DNA of 64,000 nucleotides from the NCBI GenBank assembly GCA_963708235.1, contig OY970200.1, positions 1,798,001-1,862,000 on the forward strand, read 5' to 3'. Origin of the DNA: G963708235 sp963708235 (GTDB lineage: Bacteria; Actinomycetota; Acidimicrobiia; Spongiisociales; UBA5794). Made by a program: the position numbers and the translations under genes. Shown piece after piece: positions 42,832-53,066 of this stretch. Numbering within the stretch: the stretch's first letter is position 1; each line of letters opens with the position of its first letter. Under the pieces are notes generated by a model. That model was given only the letters and a program-made list of their open reading frames with translations. It was not told the origin of the DNA and did no database searches.

Positions 42832-43956
42832 TCATCCCTGGACGAAGCCGGGAATCTCCAGATCATCACCGGGTTCGGATGCCGGGTCTGGGCGGGAGGG
42901 TGGCGGCGAGTAACTGCCGGTGCCGGTCGACGACGGGCTCGGTGACGAGGTGAGTCGCGCCGATGTCGGAACCGATCGGCGATCCCGTTCGAAGCCGGCG
43001 GCGATCACGGTGACCCGCATCTCGTCTCCGAGGGCGTCGTCGATGATGGCACCGAAGATGATGTTGGCGTCGGCGTCCGAGTGCTCGGAAACCATCGACG
43101 CCGCCGTCGACACTTCGTGGAGGGTCATGTCGGACGGGCCGGCGATCGAGAGCAACACACCGCGTGCGCCTTCCATCGAGGTTTCGAGCAGCGGGCTGCT
43201 GATCGCCTTGGTGGCGGCCTGGTGCGAGCGGTTCTCGCCGGTCGACGAACCGATCCCCATCACGGCAGATCCGGCATCGGTCATGACCGCCTTGACATCG
43301 GCGAAGTCGACGTTGATCAGACCGGGGATGGTGATGAGGTCGGTGATCCCACGCACACCATTGGTGAGCACGTCGTCGGCGAGTCGGAAGGCGTCCATGA
43401 TGCCGGTGCGGTCGTCGGCGATCTCGAGCAGACGCTCGTTGGGGATGATGATCAGCGTATCGACGGCCTGCTTGAGGGCCTGGATGCCCTGTTCCGCCTG
43501 GACCGAGCGGCGGCGACCTTCGAACCCGAACGGGCGGGTGACCACACCCACCGTCAATGCGCCCAGCGAACGGGCGACCTCGGCGACCACGGGGGCGCCA
43601 CCGGTTCCGGTGCCACCTCCCTCGCCGGCCGTGATGAAGACCATGTCGGCGCCCTTGAGCGCATCCTCGATGTCCTCACGATGGGCTTCCGCCGCCTCGC
43701 GGCCGACCTCGGGGTTGGCCCCGGCGCCGAGACCACGGGTGGCTTCGCGACCGATGTCGAGTTTGACATCGGCGTCGGACATCAGCAACGCCTGGGCGTC
43801 GGTGTTGACGGCAATGAACTCGACACCGCCGACTCCGGCCTCGACCATGCGGTTGACGGCGTTGACTCCCCCGCCTCCGACCCCGACGACCTTGATGACG
43901 GCGAGATAGTTCTGCGGGCTGGGATGTGGTTTTTGTGCGCTTTGTGAATCTGTCAC
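42832..43956 (-). CDS. ftsZ: cell division GTPase FtsZ
   Basis: Tubulin homologue that forms the Z ring, 374 residues. The GTP signature GGGTGTG is at 113-119, the N-terminal VVGVGGGGVNAVNRM is at 23-37, and the T7 loop is NVDFADVKAVM. A short Ser/Pro linker leads to the C-terminal peptide DDLEIPGFVQG that binds SepF and other partners. GTG 43956 follows a GGAGG about 14 bases upstream. Confidence 0.98.
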   Translation of the reverse strand: MTDSQSAQKPHPSPQNYLAVIKVVGVGGGGVNAVNRMVEAGVGGVEFIAVNTDAQALLMSDADVKLDIGREATRGLGAGANPEVGREAAEAHREDIEDALKGADMVFITAGEGGGTGTGGAPVVAEVARSLGALTVGVVTRPFGFEGRRRSVQAEQGIQALKQAVDTLIIIPNERLLEIADDRTGIMDAFRLADDVLTNGVRGITDLITIPGLINVDFADVKAVMTDAGSAVMGIGSSTGENRSHQAATKAISSPLLETSMEGARGVLLSIAGPSDMTLHEVSTAASMVSEHSDADANIIFGAIIDDALGDEMRVTVIAAGFERDRRSVPTSARLTSSPSPSSTGTGSYSPPPSRPDPASEPGDDLEIPGFVQG

Positions 43957-43990
43957 CTGGCTCCGACCTCCGTGAGGTTCGATCGTGAGG

Positions 43991-44791
43991 TTAGCCTGTC
44001 TCGTCCAAGGATGAAACATCTCCTCCGATACTCTCAACTACTGATTGAGGGTTAAGGGTCCCGGGTCGGGTCGGCGAGATCACGTTGAGCACCGCATCTC
44101 GTTCGACTCCCGCTTCGATCATCGCCTCCAGGGTGGCAACCTTGGGTCGGATGTCCCGTCCGTTGCCGGCAAGGACTCGATGGCCCGCCACCTCCGCTTC
44201 GATTCCGTCAGGGGTGACCACGGCCACCGCACCGGCGGCCAACTCCGGTGAGAGATGGCCGAGAAATTCGACGGCGCCCAGCAGATCGGGAGCGGTGATC
44301 CGCTCACCGACCGCCGCTTCGGCAACCGGCGTCGACACCACCGGCTCGCCTTCGGCGGGCTCCCCGGCGGTGATGATGAACCCGTCGACCGCAGCCAGAC
44401 CCCAGCCGTCCTCGAGTCGCACCCATGCGGCGGGGGTACGTTCGATGACGGTGACCTCGATGGTCCCCGGCCAGGTGACCCGCACCTCGGCATCGGCCAC
44501 CCATGGATCGTTGCGGAGTGCCTCCTCGACGGTACCGGAGCGTACCGAGAAGGTGGGGGTACCCGGGGTCACGCCCTGGGCAGCGAGGATCTCGGCGGTG
44601 GGCGCATTCTCGGCGCCGTCCACCACCACCGAGCGAATCGCCAACCACGGGGATTCGATGACGGCGATGCCGGCGCCGACCAGGAGAACCGCCACGACCA
44701 GGGCAACCATCCATCGCAGGCGGCGGCGGGCCCAGCCTTCCTGGACGGTGCGCCGACGTGCCACAAGTCTTGGATCGACATCGATGCTCAT
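43991..44791 (-). CDS. ftsQ: cell division protein FtsQ
   Basis: Bitopic divisome protein, 266 residues. A basic cytosolic segment (1-26) and one helix (27-46) precede the extracytoplasmic POTRA domain (IRSVVVDGAENAPTAEILAA) and the beta domain with WPGTIEVTVIERTPAAWV. The gene overlaps murB by 4 bp and is 35 bp before ftsZ. Confidence 0.95.
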   Translation of the reverse strand: MSIDVDPRLVARRRTVQEGWARRRLRWMVALVVAVLLVGAGIAVIESPWLAIRSVVVDGAENAPTAEILAAQGVTPGTPTFSVRSGTVEEALRNDPWVADAEVRVTWPGTIEVTVIERTPAAWVRLEDGWGLAAVDGFIITAGEPAEGEPVVSTPVAEAAVGERITAPDLLGAVEFLGHLSPELAAGAVAVVTPDGIEAEVAGHRVLAGNGRDIRPKVATLEAMIEAGVERDAVLNVISPTRPGTLNPQSVVESIGGDVSSLDETG

Positions 44792-45708
44792 CGTCGTTCC
44801 CCCTGGCCCGATGCGTCGAAGTCGCCGAAGAAGGCGATCTCCGGTTCGAGGTGGATCCCGGTCTCCTCGGCCACCCGGAGACGCACCGCAGCCACCAGGT
44901 CGTGAACGTCCTGAGGCGAGGCGTCGTCTCCCGCCTCGAAGAAGTTGGCGTGGCGTGGGGACACGGCGGCGCCCCCGATGCGGAAGCCCTTGAGACCGAG
45001 CTCATCGATGATCCGTCCGGCGGTGTCACCTGGCGGGTTCTTGAAGACGCTGCCGGCGTTCAATGTGCCTCCGGGTTGATGGTCTCTCCGCCAACGGGTG
45101 ATCTCACGGAGACGCCGGCGTCCCTCCTCGGCGTCCTGAGCGGTGGTGACGAACCGTGCCGACACCACGATGTCGTCGCTTCCGACCGTCGTACTCCGAT
45201 AGGTCATCTCCAGCTCTTCCGGGGTGGCGGTCCGTTCGAGACCGGTGGCCACATCGAGCAGCTGTGCCTGGATCATATGCGATGCGGTGTCGGTGCCAAA
45301 GCACCCTGCGTTCATCTTGACGGCACCACCGACCGAGCCGGGGATGCCGACGAAGAACTCGAGCCCGCCGCGGTCCTTCTCGACGGTGTGACGCGCCAGC
45401 CGGGGAAGCGGCACGGCGGCCCCGGCCGCCACGGTGTCGCCGTCATCGACGATGGCGAGGAAGTCCCCCCTGAGCCGCAGCACCATGGCGCGTAACCCCG
45501 CATCGCTCACCACCATGTTGCTCCCCCGCCCGATCACCACCACCTCGGTTGCGGTGTCGGCAGCGGCACCGACCAGGGCCACCAGTTCTCCCATGGTCGA
45601 AGGCTCGGCGTACAGGTCGGCGGAACCCCCGAAGCGGTAGGTGGTGAGCGGCGCCATCGGGACGTTGCGACGCAGCACACCGCTGCGCTCGAGTTCGGCG
45701 AGGCTCAT
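44788..45708 (-). CDS. murB: UDP-N-acetylenolpyruvoylglucosamine reductase
   Basis: FAD enzyme making UDP-MurNAc, 306 residues. TTYRFGGSADLY and VIGRGSNMVVSD bind FAD. GIPGSVGGAVKMNAGC and GSVFKNP supply substrate and catalytic residues, with Ser in AGSVF as the proton donor. It has overlapping starts and stops with murC and ftsQ. Confidence 0.97.
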   Translation of the reverse strand: MSLAELERSGVLRRNVPMAPLTTYRFGGSADLYAEPSTMGELVALVGAAADTATEVVVIGRGSNMVVSDAGLRAMVLRLRGDFLAIVDDGDTVAAGAAVPLPRLARHTVEKDRGGLEFFVGIPGSVGGAVKMNAGCFGTDTASHMIQAQLLDVATGLERTATPEELEMTYRSTTVGSDDIVVSARFVTTAQDAEEGRRRLREITRWRRDHQPGGTLNAGSVFKNPPGDTAGRIIDELGLKGFRIGGAAVSPRHANFFEAGDDASPQDVHDLVAAVRLRVAEETGIHLEPEIAFFGDFDASGQGERR

Positions 45709-47125
45709 GAAGTCCCCGACGGCGGCGAGATCCGGGAGGTGGGATCGGTCCCCAGCTCGAGGGCAGCCAGCAACGGTTCGGCCATCCCGGTGATGTCACC
45801 GGCGCCGAGCAACAGCACGACATCGCCGGGCTGGAGCCGGGGCAGGAGGTGGCCGCGGACGTCGTCGAGCGAGGGAACGTAGGCGACGTCGCCACGGGCG
45901 GCGGCGACCGCCTGGGCGACCAGCTTGCCGCTGACACCGGGAACGGGTCGCTCCCCCGCCGAATACACATCGGTGACGACGACGTGGTCGGCGGCTGCCA
46001 GCGGGCTCCCGAACTCGGGGGCCAGGTCGGCGGTCGCGCGAATAGCGGTGCGGCTGGAAGACGGCGAACACCCGGTTCCACCCCCATCCTCCCGGCGTCG
46101 ATGGTGGCGGCCACCTCGGTGGGGTGATGGGCGTAGTCGTCGACGACGGTGACCCCGGCGACGGTGCCGCGGATCTCGAACCGGCGTCGGACACCGCGGA
46201 ACCTGGCGATCCCGGCGGCGAGCGCGGTCAGGTCGCGACCCTGTTCGGCGAGCAACGCCAGCACCCCGGCGGCGTTGCGGGCGACGTGGGTACCCGGCGA
46301 GGGAACCGTCACGTCCTGGCTCCGACCGTCCGGACCGGCCAGCCGGAACGCCACCTGGCCGGGGCCGTGGGTGAGGTCCTCGATCCGCCAGGCGGCGTCG
46401 GGGGAGGTTCCGTATCCGATGATCGACGCCCGTTCGGCGAGCCGTCGCACCCCCGGGTCGTCGACACAGGCCACCACAGGGCCGCTGGTCCGGTTGGCGA
46501 CGAGGGCGAATGCCTCCTCGAGCTCGGCCACGGTGCGGTAGTGGTCGAGGTGGTCGGCTTCGATGTTGGTGACCAGCAGTGACGCCAGATGGAGATGGAG
46601 GAAGGTTCCGAACGCCTCGTCCGCCTCCAACACGAACAGGTTGCGGTCGCCGAGATGGGCACCGGTGTTGAGTGAGGCCATCTCACCGCCGACCACGAAG
46701 GAAGGGTCTTCTCCGGCGGCCCGCAGGGCGGCGACGGTGAGGGCGGTGCTGGTGGTCTTGCCGTGGGTTCCGGCCAGACCGATGGCAGGAGCCGCTGCGG
46801 TGAGGGCGGCCAGCAAGGTCGGTCGGGACCAGACGTCGACCCCGGCGGCAGTGGCGGCGACCAGTTCGGGATCGTCACCGGGAACCGCCGACGAGGCGAC
46901 CACCAGGTCGCGCTCCGGCATCAGCTCCGGGCGATGTCCCACCCAGGTGGCGATCCCCAGATCCCCGAGCACGTCGAGCTGTCGACCCGGCTTGACGTCC
47001 GAGCCACTGACCTCGTACCCCATCATGGCGAGGATCTTGGCAAGTGCACTCATCCCGGCACCGCCGGCGCCCACCAGGTGGATGCGCCCCGAGTCGGGCA
47101 GGATTGCGACGGGTCGGTCAGTCAT
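45705..47125 (-). CDS. murC: UDP-N-acetylmuramate-alanine ligase, two frameshifts
   Basis: Adds L-Ala to UDP-MurNAc. From ATG 47125 the sequence is a normal MurC: HLVGAGGAGMSALAKIL, GLAGTHGKTTSTAL, VLEADEAFGTF and DDYAHHPTE. Then the frame breaks at the G5 run 46081-46085 (WNRVFAVFQPHRYSR continues in another frame) and again near 46034-46040. The rest (TADLAPEFGSPLAAADHVVV to SPPSGTS) is in a third frame, ending at 45705. The total of 1421 nt equals 472 codons plus stop and two extra bases. The gene is normally essential, so consensus errors are likelier than a pseudogene. Confidence 0.9.
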
Positions 47126-48208
47126 GGGCGGCCTTTCTCAGCGCTCTGGCCATCACCGCGGCCGCGTCAGGTTTGGCTTGGGACAGGTTGGCGGCCCCCA
47201 TGCGGAGACGCCGCTGCTCGTCGACGAGCAGTTGCTCCACTTCGACGGGAACCCGATCGATGTCGTCCCCGGACACGATCACGACGCCGCCACCGGCGGC
47301 AAGATGAGCGGCGTTGGCCGCCTGATGCTCGACCAGCGGAACCACGACCGCCGGAGTTCCGGTCACCGCAAGCTCGCTGATGGTCAGCGCCCCGCTCCGG
47401 CTCAACACGAGATCGCTGGCGGCGTAGAAGTACTGCATCTCGGGCTCGAAGGGACGCACCCTCCACACCGTCGCCGAGCCTGCGGCAACCTCGGCCACCG
47501 AATCGCCGTGGGTCTCGCCGGTGAGATGGAGGATGGCGGTGCGGTCGGGGTCGACGCCGTCGGCGATCCGCACCGTCACCTCGTTGAGGACACGGGCACC
47601 GAGACTTCCCCCCACCACGCCCAGCACCGTCACACCGGGAGGAAGGTCGTAGCGGCGGCGGGCCTCCTCCCGAAGCTCGGTGCGATCGAACCCGGCGAGA
47701 TCTCCACGCAGCGGATTCCCCACCACCTCGGCCCGCCGGAGGCGGCGGGTCGCCGCCGGGAATGCCACGAAAGCGGTGACCCCGCGCCCCCGCCCCAGCG
47801 GGTCGTCACGAAACGGTTGGCGATCCCGGGGTCGGCGTTCTGTTCGTGGAGGAACACGGCGGCGCCGGTCCGGCGGGCGGCGACCGCCGCCGGGACCGAG
47901 ACGTAGCCACCGAACACCGTCATCACCGACGTCCCGTGCTCGACGAGCGCTCCGGTGATCTGGGCGGTGGCACGGCGCACCACGGAGGGGATGGTGAGGT
48001 TCGACAGGGACAGCGAACGCTTCAGACCTCGCAGCGGGACCTGGATGAAGCGGTATCCGGCGGCGGGAACCGTGGTCGCCTCCATCCGGTCGCCACCGAA
48101 GAACACGATGCGGTCACGGTCCACCCCGTCGGCGACCAGGGCATCGGCAACGGCGAGCGCCGGATAGACGTGGCCCCCGGTGCCGGCAGCGGCGAAGGCA
48201 TACGTCAC
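47118..48208 (-). CDS. murG: MurG glycosyltransferase, one frameshift
   Basis: Transfers GlcNAc to lipid I. The N-terminal half from GTG 48208 has AAAGTGGHVYPALAVADAL and VFGGYVSVPAAVAA, up to ANRFVTTRW. A missing base in the GC run at 47780-47797 puts the rest (VTAFVAFPAATRRLRRAEVV, VVGGSLGARVLNE, SRSGALTISEL) in another frame. The length of 1091 nt is one short of 364 codons. The start overlaps ftsW (GTGA) and the end overlaps murC by 8 bp. Confidence 0.92.
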
Positions 48209-49371
48209 GGGGCGGCCCTCCTCGCCGGCCCCTTGCCGCTGCGGGCGATGTTGACCAGGACACCGACGGCGGCGAGGTTGACGATCATGGCGTTGCCGCC
48301 CGCCGAGACGAACGGCAGGGGAACCCCGGTGATGGGCAGCGATTTGACCACCCCCCCGATGTTGACGATGGCCTGGAGCGACAGCCAGGTGACGATACCG
48401 ACGGCGAGCAGCCGCCCGAACTGGTCGGCAGCGCGGGCCGCGATCACCATCCCGACCACGGCGAAGGCCACGAACAGCGAGAGCACGGTGAGCGATCCGG
48501 CCAACCCGCTCTCTTCCCCGATGATGGCGAAGATGAAGTCGGTGTGGGCATTGGGGAGAAACGACCACCGGGCCCGGCTGGCCCCGAGACCGACGCCGAA
48601 GAGCCCCCCGGTTCCCAGAGCCACCAGGCTCTGGAACGCCTGGAGCCCCTCGTTGAGCCGGTCGGCGTTGGGATCGAGGAAGGCGGTCATCCGCTCCCAC
48701 CGGTACGGAGCGACCTTGGCGGCGACCAGTGCCCCGACACTGCCGATCAACCCGAACGCAAAGATGAACCGGAACGGGACCGCCGAGGCGGCGACGACCG
48801 CAAATGCGGCACCGGCGATCAGCAGGGTGGTGCCGAGGTCGGGTTGCAGCATCAACAGCCCGGCGACCACACCGAGCGACCCGGCAACCGGCCAGACCAC
48901 GTGGGAGAGCTGCTGGAGGTACTGCTCCTTGCGGGCGAGCACCGCCGCCAGGAACGCCACCACGCCGAACTTGGCGAACTCGGATGCCTGCAGCGTGAAC
49001 GAGCCCACCTCGATCCATCGCCGCGACCCCCCGCGGACACTCCCGACGAACATGGTGGCGATCAGACCGATGATGCACGCCAGCAGGATGACGCCTGCCC
49101 ACCGGGCGTACCAGCGGTAGGGGATGCGCGAGGTGACGATCAGAGCGACGATCCCGATCGCCACATAGATGAGCTGCCTCCGGAAGATGATGTGCTGGTC
49201 GAGCCCCTCCCGGAGCAGGATGACCGATGACGCCGACAGCACGGCGCCGAGGCCGACGATGAGCAGCATCGCCACAGGAAGCAGCAGCAGGACCGCCCGC
49301 CGTTCCGGCGCCTGCCGGTGCCGTGGCTGCGGTCGCTCGCTGGTACGCCCCGAGGGCGACTCGTCGGACAT
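48205..49371 (-). CDS. ftsW: FtsW-type SEDS glycosyltransferase
   Basis: Septal peptidoglycan polymerase working with FtsI. It is 388 residues with ~10 membrane helices. The SEDS region GGSRRWIEVGSFTLQASEFA, the loop QPDLGTTLLI and HTDFIFAIIGEESGLAG are diagnostic, as is the end PLPFVSAGGNAMIVNLAAVG. ATG 49371 is seven bases after the murD stop; ATG 49393 would overlap murD. Confidence 0.96.
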   Translation of the reverse strand: MSDESPSGRTSERPQPRHRQAPERRAVLLLLPVAMLLIVGLGAVLSASSVILLREGLDQHIIFRRQLIYVAIGIVALIVTSRIPYRWYARWAGVILLACIIGLIATMFVGSVRGGSRRWIEVGSFTLQASEFAKFGVVAFLAAVLARKEQYLQQLSHVVWPVAGSLGVVAGLLMLQPDLGTTLLIAGAAFAVVAASAVPFRFIFAFGLIGSVGALVAAKVAPYRWERMTAFLDPNADRLNEGLQAFQSLVALGTGGLFGVGLGASRARWSFLPNAHTDFIFAIIGEESGLAGSLTVLSLFVAFAVVGMVIAARAADQFGRLLAVGIVTWLSLQAIVNIGGVVKSLPITGVPLPFVSAGGNAMIVNLAAVGVLVNIARSGKGPARRAAP

Positions 49372-49378
49372 GGTGACC

Positions 49379-50671
49379 TCACTGACCGGCATCGGAGTTC
49401 CCCACGGTGCGCAGCACCTCGGCCTGGAACCGGTCGCCACGCTCGCCATAGGAGGTGAACATGTCGAAGCTGGCGCACCCCGGGGCCAGCAACACCGTGT
49501 CGCCGGGAACGGCGAGCTGTGCGGCGGTCGCAACGGCGGTCTCCAGGTCGGCGACGACCACCGCCCGCTCACCGGCGGCGGCGGCAAGCTCGGTGGCCGC
49601 CTCCCCGATGGCGACGATGTGTCGGATGCCGGGGACCGCGGCGATCGGACTGAGATCGAGACCCTTGTTCCGCCCGCCGGCGATCAACACCACCGACGGG
49701 TAGGCGCCGGCGGCGGCGACGGCGGCGTGCGGGTTGGTGGCCTTGGAATCGTCGACCCAGGTCACCCCGCCGGCGACCGCCACCACGGTGCGTCGGTGCG
49801 GGCCAGGCGTGAAACCGGCGATCACCGATTCAACAGCGTCGGGGGTGGCTCCGGCGTGACGGGCCAGCGTCGCCGCAACCGCCATGTCGAGCATCCAGAC
49901 CGGGTCGAGGTCGGGTCGGGTCAATTCGAGGTCGCCGATGACGAGGTGAGTGCCGTCGGGTCCGTTGCCACCCGGTGGCCGGTTGCGCCCGGAGACCGCC
50001 ACCCGCATCGACGCCGCCTCGGCCACGGCGGCGGCCGCCCCGGCGTCATCGGCGTCGTAGGCCAGCAGATCGGCACCGGTCTGGTTCTCGTGGATGCGGG
50101 TCTTGGCGGCGGCATAGGCCTCTGATGAGCCGTGCCAGTCGAGATGGTCGGGTGCGATGTTGAGGATGGCGGCTCCGACAGGATGGAACCGGTCGATGAA
50201 GCGGAGCTGGAAACTCGAGGCCTCGACCACGACGCAGTCCCAAGGATCGAGGGCGACATCGGACAGCGCCAAACCCACGTTGCCGGCGGCGCACGATCGA
50301 AGACCGGACGCCGTGAGCATCGCCGCCGTGGTCTCGGTCACCGTGGTCTTGCCGTTGGTTCCGGTCACCGCCAGATACGGGCCGCTGAGGTGGCCGGCCG
50401 CAAACTCGAGTTCGCTGACCAGCGGCAGACCGGCATCGATGGTGTCACCGATCGGTGGGGCGCCCTCGGGGATCCCGGGGCTGGTGACCACCAGGTCGAC
50501 GCCGTCGAGCATTGCCGGACGCCACTCCCCGGTCTCGATCGTGGCCAGCTCGTCGAGTCCGGCGACGGCGCCGGCATCGCGGTCGTACAGCACGACACGG
50601 TGTCCCAGACGGGCGGCGAGCCGCATGGCGGCACGTCCGCTGACCGCGGCACCGAGGACGAGCACCGTCAC
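49379..50671 (-). CDS. murD: UDP-N-acetylmuramoylalanine-D-glutamate ligase
   Basis: Adds D-Glu to UDP-MurNAc-L-Ala, 430 residues. VTVLVLGAAVSGRAAMRLA begins the UMP-binding domain, AVTGTNGKTTVTETTAAML is the ATP P-loop, and WVDDSKATNPHA and ILNIAPDHLDWH are the Mur ligase signatures. GTG 50671 overlaps the mraY stop as GTGA. Confidence 0.97.
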   Translation of the reverse strand: MTVLVLGAAVSGRAAMRLAARLGHRVVLYDRDAGAVAGLDELATIETGEWRPAMLDGVDLVVTSPGIPEGAPPIGDTIDAGLPLVSELEFAAGHLSGPYLAVTGTNGKTTVTETTAAMLTASGLRSCAAGNVGLALSDVALDPWDCVVVEASSFQLRFIDRFHPVGAAILNIAPDHLDWHGSSEAYAAAKTRIHENQTGADLLAYDADDAGAAAAVAEAASMRVAVSGRNRPPGGNGPDGTHLVIGDLELTRPDLDPVWMLDMAVAATLARHAGATPDAVESVIAGFTPGPHRRTVVAVAGGVTWVDDSKATNPHAAVAAAGAYPSVVLIAGGRNKGLDLSPIAAVPGIRHIVAIGEAATELAAAAGERAVVVADLETAVATAAQLAVPGDTVLLAPGCASFDMFTSYGERGDRFQAEVLRTVGNSDAGQ

Positions 50672-51717
50672 GGATTGATGCCTCCTTCGGTGGCGACGAG
50701 GAAATCGGCGTAGAAGAGCCCGACGCCGATGGCCACGAAGATTCCGGCGAGGATGTAGAACCGGATGATGACGGTGGTCTCCGGCCAGCCCCGGAGCTCG
50801 AAGTGGTGGTGGATCGGTGCCATCCGGAACACCCGTCGACCGAAGACCCGGAACGAGAAGACCTGGATGATGACCGACATGGTCACCATCACATAGAGAC
50901 CGGCGAGGACGATCAGCAGCAGATGGGTGCTGGTGAGCAGCGCCAGCGAGGCCAGCGCTCCGCCGAGCGCCTGTGACCCGGCGTCGCCCATGATGATCTG
51001 GGCAGGGGCGGCGTTCCACCAGAGGAATCCGAGGGCGGCGCCGACCACCGCTGCGGCGAACACGGCCAGATCCAGCGTCCCGGAGACGTCGTAGACCGAG
51101 ACGTTGCGGAACTGCCAGAAGGCGATCAACACGTAGGCGCCGAAGACGAGGGCTCCGGACCCGGCCACCAGACCGTCGAGCCCGTCGGTGAGGTTCACCG
51201 CATTGGCGAAACCGGTGAGCATCAGCAGCACCAGCACCGCATAGAGCCAGGGGCCGAGCTCGATGCCGAGCCCGCGGGTGCCGGCCAGTTCGGTGCTCAC
51301 ACCGGCCAGCGCCGCCCCCCAGGCGAACAAGCCGGCGACGACCAGCTGCCCGAGGAACTTCCATCGCTTCGACAGCCCGAGGTTCTGCTTGCGGGCATAT
51401 TTGGCGTAGTCGTCGAGAAACCCGATCAACCCCATCCCGAGGAACCCGAACATGGCGAGCCAGCCCTGAGGGGCGAACGGGAGCGAACCGCTCTCGAACC
51501 CGAACCACCGGACGTGGGCAACCACATAGCCCACCAGGACGGCGACCCACATGACCACCCCACCCATGGTGGGGGTTCCACGCTTGTGGCTGTGGCCTTC
51601 CAGTTCGGCCTGGATGAACTGACCGATACCCCGGGCGCTGAGGTAGCGGATCGCCACCGGGGTGAGCAGCAACGACACCACGAATGCCACCCCACCGGAG
51701 ACCAACATCGAGATCAT
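50668..51717 (-). CDS. mraY: phospho-MurNAc-pentapeptide transferase
   Basis: Makes lipid I from UDP-MurNAc-pentapeptide and undecaprenyl phosphate. It is 349 residues with ten membrane helices. GTPTMGGVVM, the Asp-rich FLDDYAKY, and NLTDGLDGLVAGSG carry the catalytic aspartates; APIHHHFEL is the HHH motif. The ATG overlaps the murF stop. Confidence 0.97.
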   Translation of the reverse strand: MISMLVSGGVAFVVSLLLTPVAIRYLSARGIGQFIQAELEGHSHKRGTPTMGGVVMWVAVLVGYVVAHVRWFGFESGSLPFAPQGWLAMFGFLGMGLIGFLDDYAKYARKQNLGLSKRWKFLGQLVVAGLFAWGAALAGVSTELAGTRGLGIELGPWLYAVLVLLMLTGFANAVNLTDGLDGLVAGSGALVFGAYVLIAFWQFRNVSVYDVSGTLDLAVFAAAVVGAALGFLWWNAAPAQIIMGDAGSQALGGALASLALLTSTHLLLIVLAGLYVMVTMSVIIQVFSFRVFGRRVFRMAPIHHHFELRGWPETTVIIRFYILAGIFVAIGVGLFYADFLVATEGGINP

Positions 51718-53066
51718 CGGCCGGCCTCCTCGACGAGTCGCTCGGCGACCTTTTCCAGCCCGACGGCACGCGAGGCCTTGACCAGCACGACATCGTCCGG
51801 TGCGATCAGGTCGGCGAGAAGATCCAGGGCGTGTGGCACATCATCGGCGGCGACGGCGATATCGCCGGCCCCCTCGGCCATCCCCGGATCGGGCCCGACG
51901 GTCACCAGGACCGAGAAGCCCAAGTCTCGTAGCTGTGTTCCCACTCGTCGGTGCTCCTCTGCCTCGACCGGCCCGAGCTCGCCCATCCGGCCCAGCACCG
52001 CCAATCGCCTCCCCGGCATCTGCGCCACCATACGCAGTGCTGCCCGCATCGAATCCGGGTTGGCGTTGTATGCATCATTGACCACGGTGAACCGGCCGCG
52101 GTGGATTTCCATCCTCCACGGAGATCCTTCGGCTCGCTCCACCCCCTCCACCAGGACATCGAGTTCGACCCCGAGGGCGATTCCGGCGGCGATCGCCGCC
52201 GCGGTGTTGGGTGCCTGGTGGGCGCCTGCCATCCGAAGCCGGACCCGGGACGAACCCGACGGGGTGTGCACCTCGAAGGTGGGAAGACCCCCATCGTCGA
52301 CGACGAGACGGTCGTAGGCCACGTCGGCGTCGCCATCGGCGGTGGACCCGAAGGTGAGCGTGGTGCCGGGATGGGGGCGACGCAGCCGGAGGTCGTCGGC
52401 GGGGAGAACGGCGGTGCCCAGCTCCCCGAGTGCCTCCACCAGCTCCCACTTGGCGTCGGCGAGATCCTCCAGGGTCCCGAACATCTCCAGGTGCGCCATC
52501 CCGAGGTTGGTGATGATGGCCACGTCGGGACGGACCGCCGGCATCAACCAGCGGATGTGACCGCGACCCCTGGACCCCACTTCGACCACCAGGGCGCCGG
52601 CGTCGTCAGGGGACGAGAGCACGGTGAGAGGCACACCGACCTCATTGTTGAAGGAGCGTGGTGAGGCGAAGGCACCGGGAAGGGCGGCGGCGAGGAGATC
52701 TTTGGTGGAGGTCTTTCCACTCGATCCGGTGACCGCCACCACCGGACCGCCGAAGATCGACCGCCGCAGGGCGGCGAGATCGCGCAGTGCGGTGGCGGTG
52801 TCCGGGACCTCGATCCTGGGGGTGCCGGACACCGTGTCCGGATCGATCTCGGCGCCGGATTCGACGATCACCACCGACGCCCCGGCGCTGGCCGCCGCAG
52901 CGGCGAACCGGTGCCCGTCGAAGTGCTCGCCGCGCAGGGCGACGAACGCCGCCCCTGGATCCAGATTGCGCGAGTCGACACTGACCGACGTCACCTCGGT
53001 ATCGGACCCGATGAGCACTCCGCCGACCGCCGACGCCACTTCGGTTGCCGACCATCGGATGCTCAT
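51714..53066 (-). CDS. murF: UDP-MurNAc-tripeptide D-Ala-D-Ala ligase
   Basis: Adds D-Ala-D-Ala, 450 residues. VVAVTGSSGKTSTKDLLAAA is the P-loop, SFNNEVGVPLTVL and VNDAYNANPDSM are MurF-specific, and NLGMAHLEMFG is the Mur signature. It overlaps murE and mraY by 4 bp each. Confidence 0.97.
   Translation of the reverse strand: MSIRWSATEVASAVGGVLIGSDTEVTSVSVDSRNLDPGAAFVALRGEHFDGHRFAAAAASAGASVVIVESGAEIDPDTVSGTPRIEVPDTATALRDLAALRRSIFGGPVVAVTGSSGKTSTKDLLAAALPGAFASPRSFNNEVGVPLTVLSSPDDAGALVVEVGSRGRGHIRWLMPAVRPDVAIITNLGMAHLEMFGTLEDLADAKWELVEALGELGTAVLPADDLRLRRPHPGTTLTFGSTADGDADVAYDRLVVDDGGLPTFEVHTPSGSSRVRLRMAGAHQAPNTAAAIAAGIALGVELDVLVEGVERAEGSPWRMEIHRGRFTVVNDAYNANPDSMRAALRMVAQMPGRRLAVLGRMGELGPVEAEEHRRVGTQLRDLGFSVLVTVGPDPGMAEGAGDIAVAADDVPHALDLLADLIAPDDVVLVKASRAVGLEKVAERLVEEAGR

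Noticed and set aside
45705..47125. Programmed frameshifting in murC
   Set aside because: Two shifts within 50 bp, in G/C runs, with no slippery heptamer or stop-codon context, fit consensus errors better.
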